The notes below the pieces were generated by a model, which worked only from the letters and a program-made list of their open reading frames with translations, was not told where the DNA came from and did no database searches. Below are positions 1-6,474 of a stretch of DNA of 14,699 nucleotides, piece after piece. The position numbers and the translations under genes were made by a program. Source of the stretch: Oceanicaulis sp. (GTDB lineage Bacteria; Pseudomonadota; Alphaproteobacteria; Caulobacterales; Maricaulaceae). Location of the stretch: contig RKRX01000079.1 in the NCBI GenBank assembly GCA_007571185.1, positions 1 through 14,699 of the forward strand, in the 5' to 3' direction. The first letter of the stretch is position 1. Each line of letters opens with the position of its first letter.

Positions 1-115
1 GTGCTATCGGCCCGCTGGCGCCGGACAGCCGTGCAACCCCCGCGATAGCGCGGCCTCGCCCGGGGCTCGTTCCTTCGAGAACATGGAAAGTTTGATTGAT
101 CTAAAACGGAAATGG
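1..115. repeat. Left copy of a tRNA-flanking direct repeat
   Basis: This stretch aligns with 643-758 with about 16 differences and one single-base indel, roughly 86% identity counted by eye. Identical blocks include GTGCTATCGG, CGCGATAGCG, CGGGGCTCGT and TTTGATTGAT. Both copies end at the CCA end of a minus-strand tRNA-Leu sequence. The repeat may extend left beyond the window, because the window begins exactly at the first aligned base. It carries inverted arms GCTATCG (3-9) and CGATAGC (43-49). No coding frame is apparent. Confidence 0.85.
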
Positions 116-190
116 TGCGGTCGAAAAGATTTGAACACCTCTAAAAACCTGTTTGCGCTGATTACCAATCTGTGTTCATGGGGCCATCAG
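113..190 (-). pseudogene. Decayed tRNA-Leu remnant
   Basis: Read on the minus strand, 123-113 gives CGACCGCACCA, a typical tRNA-Leu 3' acceptor strand with an A discriminator and encoded CCA. It is preceded by a T-arm-like segment at 140-124 with a TTCAAAT loop but a poorly paired stem. Further upstream, ATTGGTAATC at about 173-164 resembles a D-loop. No credible anticodon arm or long variable arm lies between them, and no matching 5' acceptor strand (GCGGTCG expected) is seen. I infer a degenerate tRNA copy that has lost its middle. The left boundary on the 5' side is uncertain. Confidence 0.55.
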
Positions 191-204
191 CCTTTAAGTG
201 GCGG

Positions 205-233
205 TTGATCTGAAGCAACGCCGTTGCTATGCT
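205..233 (+). promoter_or_regulatory. Candidate sigma-70-type promoter
   Basis: TTGATC at 205-210 and TATGCT at 228-233 are separated by 17 bases, each matching four of six consensus positions. Transcription would begin near 240. That would make the ATG at 239 effectively leaderless, or give a leader of about 44 bases to the in-frame ATG at 284. This rests on motif matching only. Confidence 0.4.
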
Positions 234-238
234 AGGGC

Positions 239-580
239 ATGGTGAATGATCTTGATAAGCGGCTAGACAAGCTGGAGGCGAAAATGAAAGTTCTCGAGGC
301 GAATCTGTCGTCTACTCTGGACAATTTTCGAGCCGATATGGCCAGACGTGAAGCGGAGACGGCCAGAGAGACAGCCAGACGTGACGCGGAGGCGGCCAGA
401 CGTGACGCGGAGGCGGCCAGAGAGGCAGCCAGACGTGACGAGGAAACAGCCAAGCGTGACGCGGAAACAGCCAAGCGTGACACGGAAGCGGTAAAGCGTG
501 ATTTGGCGACGCGCATGTGGTTGCTGACAGCTGTTGTCGCCGCCGTCGTCATACTTGCGGCGCTGAACCTGCTAAACTGA
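239..580 (+). CDS. Small alanine-rich coiled-coil protein with C-terminal membrane anchor
   Basis: This is a predicted 113-residue protein of no family I can name with certainty. Residues 4-30 form a leucine-rich amphipathic helix. Residues 35-91 are seven heptads of the type ARRDAEA plus two four-residue units (ARET, AREA). A hydrophobic segment at about 92-112 (MWLLTAVVAAVVILAALNLL) follows the basic KRDLATR, which suggests a tail anchor with the coil in the cytoplasm. Two starts compete: ATG 239 has no Shine-Dalgarno sequence but continues the coiled coil, while ATG 284 has GGAGG five bases upstream and would give 98 residues. The gene sits alone between two copies of a tRNA-flanking repeat, so it may be accessory. 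A structural or scaffold role is the most that can be inferred. Confidence 0.7.
   Translation: MVNDLDKRLDKLEAKMKVLEANLSSTLDNFRADMARREAETARETARRDAEAARRDAEAAREAARRDEETAKRDAETAKRDTEAVKRDLATRMWLLTAVVAAVVILAALNLLN
341..511 (+). repeat. Nested 21-bp and 12-bp in-frame tandem repeats
   Basis: The coil-coding region is made of 21-bp units starting at 341, 374, 395, 428, 449, 470 and 491, with shorter 12-bp units at 362-373 and 416-427. The units at 374-394 and 395-415 are identical. The order 21+12+21 occurs twice in a row (341-394 and 395-448), so a 54-bp block seems to have been duplicated on top of older 21-bp duplications. All units keep the reading frame. Confidence 0.85.
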
Positions 581-623
581 CATTCGATGTGGGGTGAGGG
601 GAATGGTGCAGGATCCCGGGGCT

Positions 624-651
624 CGATAGCATTACGTTCATAGTGCTATCG
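624..651. other. Strong inverted repeat at the edge of the right repeat copy
   Basis: CGATAGCATTA (624-634) pairs with TAGTGCTATCG (641-651) over 11 bases with one G-T wobble and a six-base loop. No run of T follows on either strand, so it is not a typical intrinsic terminator. The right arm GCTATCG can instead pair with CGATAGC at 685-691, giving two mutually exclusive stems. Confidence 0.6.
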
Positions 652-758
652 GCCTGTTGACGTCGGACAGCCGTCCAGTCCCCGCGATAGCGTGACCTCG
701 CCCGGGGCTCGTTCCTCCCAGAACTCGGACAGTTTGATTGATCCAGAAACGGAAATGG
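643..758. repeat. Right copy of the tRNA-flanking direct repeat
   Basis: This is the partner of 1-115 and ends at the CCA end of the tRNA-Leu gene. It contains the stem arms GCTATCG (645-651) and CGATAGC (685-691) and, inside them, GGAC (665-668) opposite GTCC (673-676). The inner hairpin is not kept in the left copy. The 11-base word CCCGGGGCTCG in this copy also occurs just outside it at 616-626, hinting at a further partial copy. The sequence is immediately downstream of the tRNA gene on the minus strand. Confidence 0.85.
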
Positions 759-842
759 GGCGGTTGGGAAGATTCGAACCTCCACGGATTTTATCCCGCA
801 GCAGTCTCAGCGCTGCGCGTCTGCCAATTCCGCCACGGCTGC
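756..842 (-). tRNA. tRNA-Leu(GAG) with a mismatched acceptor stem
   Basis: The fold is a class II tRNA. The D-arm at 833-817 has a GCG/CGC stem. The anticodon stem is CAGCG (815-811) with TGCTG (803-799), and the loop CTGAGAC places anticodon GAG at 808-806. A long variable arm follows (CGGGATAAAATCCG), then a T-arm GGAGG-TTCGAAT-CTTCC and encoded CCA at 758-756. The anomaly is the acceptor stem. GCAGCCG (842-836) faces CAACCGC (766-760) and pairs at only four of seven positions; the other three (3-70, 5-68, 6-67) are all A-C oppositions. The discriminator base is C, whereas bacterial tRNA-Leu normally has A73. The gene may be a hybrid or a recent pseudogene, although the rest of the fold is intact. 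Confidence 0.8.
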
Positions 843-894
843 AAAGCCTAAAATGTCCCGCCACGATTTCCCGGCGGTTAAGGACATTCAGATC

Positions 895-1584
895 ATGACA
901 GATACGATTGGCTGGGCGGTTTCTGGGGCCCGCATGCCCTATCCCGAAGCCGTGACGGCGATGCAATCACGGGCCGAAGCTATCGCACGCGGTGAAGCCG
1001 GAGAATTGGTCTGGTTACTGGAGCATGACCCGCTCTACACCGCTGGCGTCCGCGCCCGGCCCGAAGATCTGCAACAGCCGGATCGATTCCCGGTGCATGT
1101 CACCGGACGCGGCGGGCAATATACCTATCACGGACCCGGCCAACGCGTGGCCTATGTCATGCTTGATTTGAGCAAACGCGACCGGGATGTACGCAAGTTT
1201 GTCCGCGATCTGGAACAATGGCTGATCAATACGCTTGATGCTTTCAACATCCAGGCGGAGCGCCGCTGTGACCGGGTCGGGGTGTGGGTCAATCGCACCC
1301 AGCCCGGTGGTCCCCGACGCGAAGACAAGATCGCCGCTATCGGGATTCGTCTGCACCGCTGGGTGTCCTTCCACGGAGTCGCACTGAATGTGGAGCCCGA
1401 TTTGGACCATTTCAGCACCATCATACCCTGTGGCATTTCTGATCCGCGCTATGGCGTAACCTCCCTGGTCGATCTGGGACTGCCCGTGACCATGGATGAG
1501 GTCGATCTGGCCCTGCACAAGGCGTTTGAGGGTGTGTTTGGCGCAACCAGGCGCGAAGAAGCCCCGCCGATCTGGAAGCGTTAG
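895..1584 (+). CDS. lipB: Octanoyl-[ACP]:protein N-octanoyltransferase LipB
   Basis: LipB moves the octanoyl group from acyl carrier protein onto lipoyl domains of enzymes such as pyruvate dehydrogenase, the first step of lipoate synthesis in the cytoplasm. The 229-residue protein has the family signature [12 protein letters not shown] at 72-83, [17 protein letters not shown] at 145-161 and PCGISD at 178-183. K145 and C179 are the expected Lys/Cys acyl-transfer pair. The usual signature has D where this protein has Q75. I chose ATG 895 because MTDTIGW begins the family's normal N-terminus and AAGGA lies at 880-884. An in-frame ATG at 853 would add 14 residues with no such support. The gene diverges from the tRNA-Leu gene. 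Its TAG stop overlaps the TAA stop of the opposing gene by three bases. Confidence 0.95.
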   Translation: MTDTIGWAVSGARMPYPEAVTAMQSRAEAIARGEAGELVWLLEHDPLYTAGVRARPEDLQQPDRFPVHVTGRGGQYTYHGPGQRVAYVMLDLSKRDRDVRKFVRDLEQWLINTLDAFNIQAERRCDRVGVWVNRTQPGGPRREDKIAAIGIRLHRWVSFHGVALNVEPDLDHFSTIIPCGISDPRYGVTSLVDLGLPVTMDEVDLALHKAFEGVFGATRREEAPPIWKR

Positions 1585-2099
1585 CGCCGGGACGGGCGCG
1601 AAACCCAGACACCCGCAATCACCAGCGTCAGCCAGAATCCCCAAACCGATGGCCATGCGCCGGCCCCCAACGCCGACATGACGATCTCAGGATTGGCGAC
1701 AAGCCAGTCCTGATAAGCCCTCTGGATCTGCGGATCATAGAACTGAGCGGGGTCATCTGGATCAACACCCAGATTCTCTTCAAGATACGTCAACACCTGA
1801 GGCATGATGGCCCACGCCATGGCAAAGAGTCCTGAAAGCGCCTTGATAACACTCGCCCCGATCAGCAAGATAAAGGCGATGGTGGGCGCACGTCCCGCAT
1901 CCCGCAGTCGGTTCATGAAGGCGCACAGTGCGAAGAACGCCACCACCAGCCAGGACAATAACCCGGCGGTGGGAGAAATAGACAGGCGCACCGCATCAAT
2001 CAGGGCGATCACCCCCAGCGCCAGCCAGAAATCATCAGCGCTGGCTCGCAAGCCGGGGATAAATGCGACTTTGAGATTGAGACGAGACAGAGACACCAT
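1581..2099 (-). CDS. Diverged DUF805-like membrane protein
   Basis: This is a 172-residue inner-membrane protein. [13 protein letters not shown] near residues 13-25 and [10 protein letters not shown] at 63-72 line up with the DUF805 pattern (GR-x-R-x-FW, then RLHDxGxSGW), but the usual His of the second motif is Arg. Four hydrophobic stretches lie near 26-42, 47-62, 73-98 and 150-166. A soluble loop rich in D, Q and Y (about 105-140) separates the last two. Start ATG 2099 is chosen because it places the first motif at the expected distance. A TTG at 2147 would add 16 residues that look unlike the family. It is the last and most diverged of three tandem paralogues. DUF805 has no established biochemical function. 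Confidence 0.65.
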   Translation of the reverse strand: MVSLSRLNLKVAFIPGLRASADDFWLALGVIALIDAVRLSISPTAGLLSWLVVAFFALCAFMNRLRDAGRAPTIAFILLIGASVIKALSGLFAMAWAIMPQVLTYLEENLGVDPDDPAQFYDPQIQRAYQDWLVANPEIVMSALGAGAWPSVWGFWLTLVIAGVWVSRPSRR

Positions 2100-2156
2100 T
2101 TCACCAAAACACTGATACGCATCCCGGTGAACGGGACGTCCATTCAAGACCAGTCG

Positions 2157-2657
2157 TCAAACCGGTGGGCCATAACGGTTTTCTTCAGGGTCTGACTTCA
2201 GCATCGCATTGGCGCCAAGCACCATCACAACCGAAATCAGCCCGCTACCGATGGCGTTAGATGGAGCCAGAGCTACAGCGCTTTCCCGCATGGCCTCCAT
2301 CATGATCCTGAAATCACCGGTTTCGACGGCGGCCTGAGCCATGCGAGCAGCCTCTCCGCCAAATATCGTGCTTAGAATCTGATTCATCGCGAAATTGAGA
2401 GCTAAGTAGAGCACCAAAACAGCCAGAAACAGCCAACCGGACTGACCAGCGTCATGAAACCGCCGAGACCACAGGCATGCCCACGGCCAGACTAGCAGCA
2501 GGCCCAGAATGGATAGCGTAATCGACAGTCTGAAAGGCAGGAACAACGGCGAGAGCGCGATTAGAAAACTCATCCCGATGAGAACAAAACCCGCCCGTTG
2601 AAACTCAGCCGGAGCGAGCCGCCCTTTGTGAGCGAACAGAGTGGACATCAGGTTCAT
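2157..2657 (-). CDS. DUF805 family membrane protein
   Basis: This 166-residue protein carries HKGRLAPAEF (10-19), WSRRFHDAGQSGWLF (63-77) and a C-terminal NRYGPPV, all typical of DUF805. Hydrophobic segments lie at about 22-40, 44-62, 76-97 and 136-153, with a helical soluble loop at about 101-130. ATG 2657 is preceded by GGGAGG (2668-2663) five bases away, which fixes the start; upstream in-frame ATG codons have no such site. It is the middle gene of three related genes in a row. The first of the three ends 107 bases upstream of this start. No function can be assigned beyond a membrane protein. Confidence 0.85.
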   Translation of the reverse strand: MNLMSTLFAHKGRLAPAEFQRAGFVLIGMSFLIALSPLFLPFRLSITLSILGLLLVWPWACLWSRRFHDAGQSGWLFLAVLVLYLALNFAMNQILSTIFGGEAARMAQAAVETGDFRIMMEAMRESAVALAPSNAIGSGLISVVMVLGANAMLKSDPEENRYGPPV

Positions 2658-2764
2658 TACAGCCTCCCATGCGAGCAGTTTCCCAACGAAGGCGCCCATC
2701 AATCATCGACGATACGAACGCCAAAAGCAATCAGGTCATAGACCAGGACATGGAGATGCGGCGT

Positions 2765-3265
2765 TCAGTCCTGTGTCGTGCGAGCGGGCGCAGCGGTTTG
2801 AGCCACCGCCTCAATTACAGGCGCCTGTCCATGGATATTGCCACCCACCTCGCCTTTCGAGACAGCCAGCCAAATCGTATAAGCCAGCCAGACGATTGAC
2901 CCAATGATCCCCGTCAGCACGAACATGCCGATGCTGGCGCCAAGGGCCGCGGTGAAGGAAGTGATATCGTCCTTCGCCATGAATGCTGCAATCGCAGCGC
3001 CCCCCGCAACAACAACGAGGATAATCGACAGAAGAATCGACAATCCCCAAGGCACGGCATGCAGCCAGGCCGACTTACCTATATCGTGCAAGCGCTTGCC
3101 ATAAACCGCGACACCAACCCAGATCAGAACGAGCCACAACATCCCGCCCAGGAACGGAACCCAAGTCAGAAATAGATTGGCGCCCACAATAATGGCCACG
3201 CCGATACAGAAATCCTTCTGGCCAATTCGGCCATTAGGGTTGAACAACAGATGTCCCAGATCCAC
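2765..3265 (-). CDS. DUF805 family membrane protein
   Basis: This is a 166-residue, clear DUF805 member: LLFNPNGRIGQKDF at 6-19 and GKRLHDIGKSAW at 56-67, with the canonical RLHDIG. Hydrophobic segments lie at about 22-38, 40-55, 71-96 and 106-136. The tail after residue 137 is hydrophilic. The predicted start is GTG at 3265 with AAGGGAG six bases upstream. It begins 68 bases after the pccA stop on the same strand, so it is probably read from the pccA transcript. It is the most canonical of the three tandem paralogues and may be closest to the ancestral copy. Confidence 0.88.
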   Translation of the reverse strand: MDLGHLLFNPNGRIGQKDFCIGVAIIVGANLFLTWVPFLGGMLWLVLIWVGVAVYGKRLHDIGKSAWLHAVPWGLSILLSIILVVVAGGAAIAAFMAKDDITSFTAALGASIGMFVLTGIIGSIVWLAYTIWLAVSKGEVGGNIHGQAPVIEAVAQTAAPARTTQD

Positions 3266-3333
3266 CCAAGTCTCCCTTTCGACATGTGCGTCACCTACGC
3301 GAGCGACCTCCGCAGAGCGAACCGGGCGCGCCT

Positions 3334-5361
3334 TTATTCAAACTCAATCAGCAGTTCGTCGGTGGACACGCTGGCGCCCGCTTTGCAATTGACTGACTTT
3401 ATAACGCCATCGATATCCGCGCGCAATACATTCTCCATCTTCATGGCTTCAATGACCATAAGCGCCTCACCGGCTTTCACGTGACAACCGGCCTCCACTT
3501 CCACTGACACAACAAGTCCTGGCATCGGGCTGGAGATATGCCTGGCGGCGTCAACGGGTTGTTTGCTGGGCAAGCGAGCGTACAGCTCCGCCATACGGGG
3601 CGTGTAAACCAGCGCATCGGTGCAAAACCCGCGATGGCGTAATTGATAACCCCCGGCGCCAACCGTCACGAACAGCGCAAAATTCCGGCTGCCCAACGTA
3701 CCTTCAAACAGATGCTCGCCCGGACGCCAGGCGGTGGTCAGAACCGTAGTGTCGGCGATCAGATCTGCAGCCCGGATTTCCGCACTGGCTTGATCCCTGT
3801 CAAGACTACCTGCCGGAATGTGTAACTCAATCGGAAAGCGCCGGTTATCGAGAATCACGATCCATTCATGAGTGGATCTCTCCATGGGTCTGGCGACAGG
3901 ACACGGCACGCGCGCAGCGCGCTGCACGAACAGGGTGTGCATGAAAGCGGCGGCGGCGGACATGATCATGAGCTGGAACCCAGTCGGTTCAGCGCCATGG
4001 AAACCTTGGGGGAAATGCTCGTCGATATAGCCGGTATGGATCCGGCCTGCTGCGAAATCAGGTTCGTCCAGCACACTCGATAGAAACGGCGCATTAGATT
4101 GCAGCCCATCCACATACAGCCGATCCAGACTCTCCGCCAGGGCATGGATTGCTGCATCCCGGCTTTCACCATACCCGATCACTTTGGCGATCATCGGGTC
4201 ATAGAACATGGAAATCTCATCACCTTCACGCACACCCGAATCGATGCGCAACACGCCCGGTCCGATTGGACCTTCAGACGGCTCGCGATAGTGTTTGAGA
4301 CGCCCGGTGGAAGGCAGGAAACTGCGATAAGGATTTTCGGCGTACAAGCGCGCTTCCACGGCCCAACCCTTGATCTTCATGTCAGACTGATTGAAGCCAA
4401 GTTCCTCGCCCAAGGCCATGCGGATCATGTGTTCCACAAGGTCGACCCCGTGGGTCAGCTCGGTAACCGGATGTTCCACCTGTAAGCGGGTGTTCATTTC
4501 CAGAAAGTAAAAATTCTTGTCGGGATCAACAATAAATTCGACCGTGCCTGCGCTGTCATAGTTTACAGCCTTGGCCAATGCGACCGCCTGTTCACCCATT
4601 TTCTTGCGAGTAGCGGCGTCCAGAAAAGGTGACGGCGCCTCTTCGAGTATTTTCTGGTTCCGGCGCTGCACTGAGCATTCGCGTTCATTAAGATGGACCA
4701 CGTTACCGTGCTTATCGCCGAGCACCTGGATCTCGATATGACGCGGATTTTCAACGAATTTCTCGATCAGAATGCGGTCATCTCCAAAAGAAGAGCGCGC
4801 CTCGTTGCGCGCGGCGGCAAAACCCTCGCATACTTCGGTTTCACAGTGCGCGATGCGCATACCCTTGCCGCCACCGCCAGCAGATGCCTTGATCATCACC
4901 GGATGGCCGATCTCCCCGGCGACCTGGACGGCATGCCGATCATCCGTGATTTCTCCCTTGAAACCCGGAACCGTGCTCACACCCGCTTGAGCGGCAAGCG
5001 CCTTGGATTTCAGCTTGTCGCCCATAGCGGCGATAGCGTACGGGTTCGGGCCGATCCAGGCGATGCCCTTTTCCGCCAATGCCTCGGGAAAGGCGGCATT
5101 CTCAGACAGAAAACCAAAACCGGGATGGACCGCATCCACCCCGGTTTCTTTGCAGGCAGCGATGATCCTGTCCATCCTCAGATAGGATTCAGCAGGCGCT
5201 GACGGACCAATAAAAACCGCCTCATCGGCCATCTCGACCGCCAGCGTATCCGCGTCCGCCTCAGAATAAACCGCCACGGTGGAGACACCCAACCGCTTGC
5301 AGGTCTTGATGACGCGCACAGCAATTTCGCCGCGATTGGCGATGAGAATCCTGTTGAACAT
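3334..5361 (-). CDS. pccA: Propionyl-CoA carboxylase alpha subunit (biotin carboxylase + biotin carrier)
   Basis: This subunit carboxylates its own biotin with ATP and bicarbonate. The beta subunit, not in this window, then carboxylates propionyl-CoA to methylmalonyl-CoA, feeding odd-chain and branched-chain carbon into the TCA cycle. The protein has 675 residues. The biotin carboxylase part starts IANRGEIAVRV (7-17). It has the ATP-grasp loop AGGGGKGM (161-168), EKFVENPRHIEIQVL (200-214), RECSVQRRNQK (227-237) and EMNTRLQVEHPV (288-299). A linker/BT region spans about 460-600, and the biotinyl domain has EAMKM with K641, 35 residues from the end. ATG 5361 starts at the family's MFNRILIANRGE; the longer frame upstream has no homology. 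A methylcrotonyl- or acetyl-CoA carboxylase subunit is possible, but length and motifs favour PccA. The 189 bases upstream of its start leave room for its own promoter. Confidence 0.92.
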   Translation of the reverse strand: MFNRILIANRGEIAVRVIKTCKRLGVSTVAVYSEADADTLAVEMADEAVFIGPSAPAESYLRMDRIIAACKETGVDAVHPGFGFLSENAAFPEALAEKGIAWIGPNPYAIAAMGDKLKSKALAAQAGVSTVPGFKGEITDDRHAVQVAGEIGHPVMIKASAGGGGKGMRIAHCETEVCEGFAAARNEARSSFGDDRILIEKFVENPRHIEIQVLGDKHGNVVHLNERECSVQRRNQKILEEAPSPFLDAATRKKMGEQAVALAKAVNYDSAGTVEFIVDPDKNFYFLEMNTRLQVEHPVTELTHGVDLVEHMIRMALGEELGFNQSDMKIKGWAVEARLYAENPYRSFLPSTGRLKHYREPSEGPIGPGVLRIDSGVREGDEISMFYDPMIAKVIGYGESRDAAIHALAESLDRLYVDGLQSNAPFLSSVLDEPDFAAGRIHTGYIDEHFPQGFHGAEPTGFQLMIMSAAAAFMHTLFVQRAARVPCPVARPMERSTHEWIVILDNRRFPIELHIPAGSLDRDQASAEIRAADLIADTTVLTTAWRPGEHLFEGTLGSRNFALFVTVGAGGYQLRHRGFCTDALVYTPRMAELYARLPSKQPVDAARHISSPMPGLVVSVEVEAGCHVKAGEALMVIEAMKMENVLRADIDGVIKSVNCKAGASVSTDELLIEFE

Positions 5362-5550
5362 AACCTGTCCCGTCGAGCGATCAGTAAAACGGGAAAAGGT
5401 GTAGCCCGCACCAGAGCCAAGGGGCAAGTCAACGCCCGACGCCTCTCCTTGATCACACCCGACAGTCGGCTTGCTGGCGCACGCGGGATTGACCGCCAAA
5501 GAACCTGGCCCGGACTTGCAGGGTTAGTTCTCCCGATACTCAGAGCGATC

Positions 5551-6393
5551 TTACTCCGGTTTGCGAAATTTCAGAGTCATCCGATCGGTTTCCCCGATCG
5601 CCAGATACGCCTCGCGATTGTCATCGCCCAGCGCCAGGGTCGGCGGCAAGGTCCAGACCCCGGACCTGTGGTCGGCGGGATCATCAGGATTGGCGTTGAC
5701 CTCGGACTTTCCGACCAACTCAAACCCGCCGGCTTCAAACGCCGCGATCACATCGGCTTCACGCAGATAACCACGCGATCCCGTCGCCTGGTCATCAACT
5801 TCATCCGCCGGGGCGCGATGCTGGACCACCCCCACAATCCCTCCGGGCTTGAGCAGGGCGTGGGCATCATTCACCGCTGTGTCGATCATATCGAAACGGG
5901 CCATATTGTGCAGGGCTCGGATATACAGCACCCGGTCCACACGGCCTTCCATCCCGGCGGGCACAGCGCCGAACCGCGCCGTGCCGTTCAGCACCCCGCC
6001 CCATTGCTCAACCTGGCTGGGAAAAGCATTTTCCCAATCTGCAAACCGGGCCCGGAACCCGGGATTGTCCATACGCGCGCCAAAGATGCGCTCATAGACA
6101 TCCATGGGATAGGTGATGCCCATATAGCCGCCCTCCGCGCTGACATACGGCGCCAGAATGCGCGAATACCAGCCACCGCCCGGCAGTGCCTCGATCACCA
6201 CGTGATCAGGTTCAACCTCGAAAAAAGTCAGAGTCTCCCCCGGATTGCGATAGATGTCGCGCGCGCGATCATCATCCCGGCGGGGATTTTCTAAAACCGC
6301 AGTCAACGGCGCACTTTGCGCCCATGAGAGCGCGGGGACATTCATCGCCATAATCACGGCTATGGTCGTTCCTGCAATCCAGTCAAGTTTCAT
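5551..6393 (-). CDS. Exported methyltransferase-fold protein (COG4798 type)
   Basis: This 280-residue protein starts with a clear signal peptide (MKLDWIAGTTIAVIMAMNVP, cleavage likely after SWA at residue 25), so the mature protein should be periplasmic. The body matches predicted methyltransferases of the COG4798 type: RDIYRNPGETLTFFEVEPDH (45-64), then motif I as VIEALPGGGWYSRILAPY (66-83). RVDRVLYIRALHNM and a LLKPGGIVGVVQHR strand follow, as expected of a class I SAM fold. ATG 6393 begins the signal peptide; GGGAG lies about ten bases upstream. SAM is not expected in the periplasm, so catalysis is uncertain and the fold may bind something else. The gene lies 81 bases downstream of ppx and 189 bases upstream of the pccA start, on the same strand. 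Confidence 0.8.
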   Translation of the reverse strand: MKLDWIAGTTIAVIMAMNVPALSWAQSAPLTAVLENPRRDDDRARDIYRNPGETLTFFEVEPDHVVIEALPGGGWYSRILAPYVSAEGGYMGITYPMDVYERIFGARMDNPGFRARFADWENAFPSQVEQWGGVLNGTARFGAVPAGMEGRVDRVLYIRALHNMARFDMIDTAVNDAHALLKPGGIVGVVQHRAPADEVDDQATGSRGYLREADVIAAFEAGGFELVGKSEVNANPDDPADHRSGVWTLPPTLALGDDNREAYLAIGETDRMTLKFRKPE

Positions 6394-6445
6394 TTCTCTT
6401 CTCTCCCATGATGGTGAAGGATACTCTACTATAATCCGGGACAGC

Positions 6446-6460
6446 TGAGCGACACGCTCA
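6446..6460. other. Short perfect hairpin between ppx and the exported methyltransferase gene
   Basis: TGAGCG (6446-6451) and CGCTCA (6455-6460) form a six-base stem around ACA. No T-run follows on the minus strand, so a classical intrinsic terminator is not supported. It could be a weak terminator, a processing site or chance. A TATAGT (6433-6428, minus strand) just downstream could be a -10 box for the methyltransferase gene, but I find no good -35 box. Confidence 0.35.
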
Positions 6461-6474
6461 CACAATCGTTACCA

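Noticed and set aside
341..511. Regular 21-bp repeats considered as a CRISPR-like array
   Set aside because: There are no unique spacers; the units are contiguous, in frame and encode heptads.
232..552. Long minus-strand open frame full of SRLAVSA repeats
   Set aside because: It is the mirror of the 21-bp repeats in the plus-strand coiled-coil gene; it has no sensible start context, and repeats in one frame keep other frames open.
1015..1656. Minus-strand open frame of 213 codons opposite lipB
   Set aside because: lipB on the plus strand has all catalytic motifs; the opposite frame shows no family features.
5459..5469. Palindrome CCGACAGTCGG upstream of pccA, considered as an operator
   Set aside because: It is only five bases per arm around one base, is not repeated nearby, and is not placed against a convincing promoter, so chance is as likely.
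5449..6294. Plus-strand open frame of 281 codons opposite the exported methyltransferase gene
   Set aside because: The minus strand has a clear signal peptide and methyltransferase motif. The plus frame has no family-like motifs and is rich in P, R and H, as expected of an antisense shadow in GC-rich DNA.
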